DNA from: Haloferax namakaokahaiae
GTDB taxonomy: Archaea > Halobacteriota > Halobacteria > Halobacteriales > Haloferacaceae
NCBI RefSeq assembly: GCF_042663225.1
Contig: NZ_JBHTAA010000001.1
Location: 930,001 to 994,000 of the forward strand
DNA length: 64,000 nt
Direction: 5' to 3'
Made by a program: the position numbers and the translations under genes. Position 1 is the stretch's first letter; each line of letters begins with the position of its first letter. Positions 61,417 to 64,000 of this stretch are shown here, one piece after another. Under the pieces are notes generated by a model. It was not told the origin of the DNA. It searched no databases and was given only the letters and a program-made list of their open reading frames with translations.

Positions 61417-62019
61417 ATGTCCGAGGCGCAGACCGTGCAACTCACCTATGAGGATGGGGCGAGGGCGGTCGAACTAGCGCGGGAATCGGTAGAATCGTAC
61501 GTTCTCCATGGGCAACGAGAACAACCAGGCAGCATGAGAGACGCCTTCTACGCACGAACCGGTGCGTTCGTCCGAATCAAATCCACACGCGGTCGAGGGC
61601 GGCTCCGTGGCTGTGCCGGCGCGTATCGTGGCAAAGACCAACTCGGTCACGCCATCGTCGATGCGGCTATCAAAGCTTCGTCCGGCGACTCGTGTCAGAC
61701 CGAAATCGAAGCCCCCGAACTCCCGAACCTGAACATCTCCGTTTGCATCGTTAAAAATTACACACTTACTAACGACCCAGTCGCAGACATCGAACTCGGG
61801 ACCCACGGCGTCGCAATCGACGCCGACGGCAAGCACGGGTGGATGTACCCGACGCTGCCGGTCGAACTCGGCTGGTCGAAAGAACAACTCCTCACCAACG
61901 CCTGCCGCAAGGCCGGTCTCTCGCCGCTCGCGTGGCAAGACGAGGATACGATGGTCACGCTCTTCGAAGGGCAGGTCTTCCGCGAGCGCAACGACGGCGG
62001 CAGCGTCGAAGCGCTGTAA
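61417..62019 (+). CDS. AMMECR1-domain protein
   Basis: A 200-aa protein of a family conserved from archaea to humans. The hallmark LRGCAGAYRGKDQLGHAIVDAAIKAS (about 69-94) with the LRGCxG motif is present, and IELGTHGVAIDADGKHGWMYPTLPVELGWSKEQLL is the second conserved block. A possible role in RNA or nucleotide metabolism is suggested in the literature, but the activity is unknown. It is divergent from rnpB, with 148 bp between. ATG at 61417 (MSEAQTV) is preferred to one ten codons upstream. Confidence 0.93.
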   Translation: MSEAQTVQLTYEDGARAVELARESVESYVLHGQREQPGSMRDAFYARTGAFVRIKSTRGRGRLRGCAGAYRGKDQLGHAIVDAAIKASSGDSCQTEIEAPELPNLNISVCIVKNYTLTNDPVADIELGTHGVAIDADGKHGWMYPTLPVELGWSKEQLLTNACRKAGLSPLAWQDEDTMVTLFEGQVFRERNDGGSVEAL

Positions 62020-62398
62020 ACCACCGACTGAATTCGGGTGACGCGACGTGCGGTACATCTTTACCGACATAGCGGCGCGACTGCACGTTTTTCGGAGTCG
62101 GCGTGCCGACCCCCACCCGAATAGTTTTATCAGTCACGTTTCAAGATAGGCTCGTGTTCCGAGTGGTCAATCCGATGCGTGTACGCTCCACAGCGTCGGG
62201 TGGACCCGTTCACGTGTGACGTGCTGGTAAGATAGCAGTCAGACGCTGGCCGTCGAAACCGACCGACTCGTTCTGAACCGATTGTTGACCGAACAGCGAC
62301 AGCGACACGATACGCCACGATGGCACACGAACGACACAGTCACACGACGAAGCCAGCCAGCACGCATCGACCATCCCCACGCACGGAGTCCACTCGCC
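62020..62398 (+). other. 379-bp gap without a clear gene
   Basis: A small dyad GTCGGC/GCCGAC is at 62098-62111, followed by CAC(C)CGAATAGTTTTATC, which could be the AMMECR1 terminator and a TATA box (TTTTATC, 62124-62130). The rest shows no convincing reading frame and no structure I can name. Confidence 0.4.
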
Positions 62399-63424
62399 AT
62401 GACGAATGAAGATTCGACACCCGACCGGTCGGATGTGGTTCGCGTTCTCCGGGACCTCGACTCGCTTCCCGGACACGACGAGTCACCGCCACGCGAGTGG
62501 ACCATCGAGTCAGCTTCGACAGGATACAACGAGGTGTACGTCTGTACTCCCCCTAACTCGAACGAACCGAAGGTGGTCGTCAAGTTTGCGACCTACTCGA
62601 CGCGAGGGCACTTCCGGGCGGGAGTCGCCGCATATCGACTGCTCGACGCGTACACCGATCTTTCGGTTCCGACCCTGTACGGGGTCGAACTGGACGGCGA
62701 GGCGACACCGCCAGCGATCGTCATGGAGTTTCTGCCGGGGGAGAGTCTCGCCGAAGGGTTTCTCGATACTGCACGCGTCACCAACCCAGATGCGGTCCGA
62801 CTGGTCGGCGAAATCATCGCCGCGTCCGCGACGATTCCCGACCACGCTACCGAGGACTACGGATACATTCGAGACCACGAACGACGCCCAAGTGGGCCGT
62901 GCGCAGTCGGAAACTACGACGACTGTCGGTCGTGGTTCCTCGACTACGCGGCGCAACTGTACTCGAACCCGCCAGAACACGAAGCACTCCAATCGGCCGT
63001 TCCCGAGGTGAGGTCGTACCTTCGTGCGAACGCCGACCGCCTCCCGAAGACACCCACGCAGTCCGTCGTCGTCACCGACTTCTCACCCGAGAACTTGCTG
63101 AGTTCCGACGGCACCCCACCCACCAGCCTCGACGGAGTAACGGGAATCATCGACTTAGAGCGCGCGAAATTGGCACCCGCGGAATTCGCGGCGGTGAACG
63201 TAGAGTACCTCCTGACGCGGTTCGTCTCCGACACGAGTGCCGTCAAAGAAGCGCTCTACGACCCGCTTCCGTTCTCGGCAGAGATGCCCGCCCGCGACCT
63301 GTATCGACTGATTGCGATGGGCCGGTCCGTCGGAGGACTGCCGCACTGGTACGAACCGGGAAGTGGAACCTTCGAAGAAAGAGGGAACGCAATCGCGTCG
63401 GAAATCGAGGAGATGCTCGACTGA
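62399..63424 (+). CDS. Aminoglycoside-phosphotransferase-like kinase
   Basis: A 341-aa protein of the APH/choline-kinase fold. The N-lobe has VVVKFATYS (the Lys that binds ATP) and the C-lobe VVVTDFSPENLL (an HxDxxxxN-type catalytic loop with the usual His replaced by Thr) and GIIDLERAKLAP (the metal-binding IDxE/DW motif). Members phosphorylate small hydroxyl compounds or aminoglycosides; a haloarchaeal substrate is not known. I use the ATG at 62399; an open frame continues upstream through low-complexity DNA. It converges on the NAPRTase gene. Confidence 0.88.
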   Translation: MTNEDSTPDRSDVVRVLRDLDSLPGHDESPPREWTIESASTGYNEVYVCTPPNSNEPKVVVKFATYSTRGHFRAGVAAYRLLDAYTDLSVPTLYGVELDGEATPPAIVMEFLPGESLAEGFLDTARVTNPDAVRLVGEIIAASATIPDHATEDYGYIRDHERRPSGPCAVGNYDDCRSWFLDYAAQLYSNPPEHEALQSAVPEVRSYLRANADRLPKTPTQSVVVTDFSPENLLSSDGTPPTSLDGVTGIIDLERAKLAPAEFAAVNVEYLLTRFVSDTSAVKEALYDPLPFSAEMPARDLYRLIAMGRSVGGLPHWYEPGSGTFEERGNAIASEIEEMLD

Positions 63425-63429
63425 GAGAC

Positions 63430-64000
63430 TTACTCCGCGCCGAAGCCGACGCGTTCGGCGTCCCGCGCCGAGTAGTCGGCCGCCGCGTCGATATCGAACT
63501 CGCGGACGAGTTCGCCGTCGCGGATGAGCGGTTCGAGCAACGGCGTCGCATCGTCGGGCGCGTCCTGCCCGCGAAGGCCGATGTGGTGGCCGCCGTCGTC
63601 GGTGCGGTAGACCTCCTTCGCGCCGGAGAGTTTGCCGCGTTTTGCCGCGAGTTCGCCCTCGACTTCGACGATGTCGAGCGCGAAATCGACCGGGTTCGCG
63701 TTGGAGATGTAGCCGCCGACGCCGAACCCGGAGACCACGTCGCGCAGTTCGCGCAGCTCCTCGGGGCCGAGACCGCCGCTCACGAAGATACCCACGTCTT
63801 CGTGGCCGCGGGCGTCGAGTTCCCAGCGAACCTCGCGGACGATGTGACGGAAGTCCCCGCGACGCGACGAGGTGGTGTCGAGACGGACGCTGTCGAGGTT
63901 GTCGCCGAGCGCATCGACCGCCGTGAGGACTTCGCCGACCTCGTCGCCGTAGGTGTCACAGAGCGCGACCCGCGGGACGCCCTCTGGGACTGCCTCGTCG
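63430..64000 (-). CDS. Nicotinate phosphoribosyltransferase (partial, C-terminal part)
   Basis: The 190 C-terminal residues of an enzyme that makes nicotinate mononucleotide from nicotinate and PRPP, the first step of NAD salvage. Conserved parts include VALCDTYGDEV, SVRLDTTSSRRGDF, GIFVSGGLG (phosphate-binding glycine loop) and GVGGYISNA. Its N-terminus lies outside the window. With nadE at 7387 the window carries two NAD-salvage steps. Confidence 0.92.
   Translation of the reverse strand, partial: DEAVPEGVPRVALCDTYGDEVGEVLTAVDALGDNLDSVRLDTTSSRRGDFRHIVREVRWELDARGHEDVGIFVSGGLGPEELRELRDVVSGFGVGGYISNANPVDFALDIVEVEGELAAKRGKLSGAKEVYRTDDGGHHIGLRGQDAPDDATPLLEPLIRDGELVREFDIDAAADYSARDAERVGFGAE

Noticed and set aside
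62282..62398. Upstream extension of the APH-like kinase
   Set aside because: The added 39 residues are low-complexity (His/Arg/Thr) and not part of the kinase fold; ATG at 62399 is the better start.

Overview
The window comes from a halophilic archaeon, most likely Haloferax or a close relative. Proteins are strongly acidic and GC is high. The set includes class I lysyl-tRNA synthetase, eS19, a PDCD5-like protein, archaeal TruA and HisRS, PitA (a chlorite-dismutase-family protein with a His-rich linker), a MobB-remnant/MoaE fusion, geranylgeranyl reductase and an archaeal RNase P RNA. The genus is inferred from gene content and order; kingdom-level placement is secure.

Layout. (1) 1-5779 is an accessory element abutting the 3' end of tRNA-Thr(GGU). 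It carries its own MCM helicase, a 242-bp upstream intergenic region with a perfect 22-bp inverted repeat around an AT-rich core (candidate origin), and a run of tiny minus-strand genes (several CxxC zinc ribbons, a DPPF methyltransferase, a winged helix) mostly linked by 4-base ATGA/GTGA overlaps. Many of these are under 60 codons. (2) 5930-9906 is chromosomal: a DUF7114-like protein, an enoyl-CoA hydratase homologue, nadE, then tRNA-Gly(CCC) followed by about 500 bp of broken copies of its own 3' end, and small membrane and zinc proteins. (3) 10022-15910 is a carbohydrate block: hexapeptide acyltransferase, a GH68 levansucrase-type enzyme without a signal peptide, a convergent GH32 with an extra N-terminal amidotransferase-like domain, and an aldo/keto reductase. 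(4) 15911-39845 is mostly core: PitA, two site-2 proteases, LURP-one-like protein, lysS-pyrH, moaE, thiL, rps19e, PDCD5-like, PP-loop ATPase, hisS, UspA, truA, HAD, amphi-Trp and M28 peptidase. (5) 39926-41725 is pepF. An AT-richer islet follows (41740-43820) with membrane proteins, an HTH-membrane protein and a PD-(D/E)XK endonuclease, ending at an intron-containing tRNA-Lys(UUU) with extra copies of its 3' end. (6) 44018-64000 is again mostly core: M20 peptidase, a siroheme nitrite/sulfite reductase, two EamA transporters (one divergent from an Lrp regulator), a PAS histidine kinase, a beta-CASP nuclease, geranylgeranyl reductase, a matrixin-like lipoprotein, rnpB, an AMMECR1 protein, an APH-like kinase and the 3' part of a nicotinate phosphoribosyltransferase.

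How it works together. nadE and the edge NAPRTase both serve NAD synthesis. The GH68/GH32 pair suggests fructan or sucrose turnover. lysS, hisS, truA, rps19e, rnpB and the three tRNAs form the translation component. The two accessory islands both sit at tRNA 3' ends, and tRNA-Gly shows similar scars without a present cargo. No rRNA, CRISPR array, complete insertion sequence or integrase was seen.
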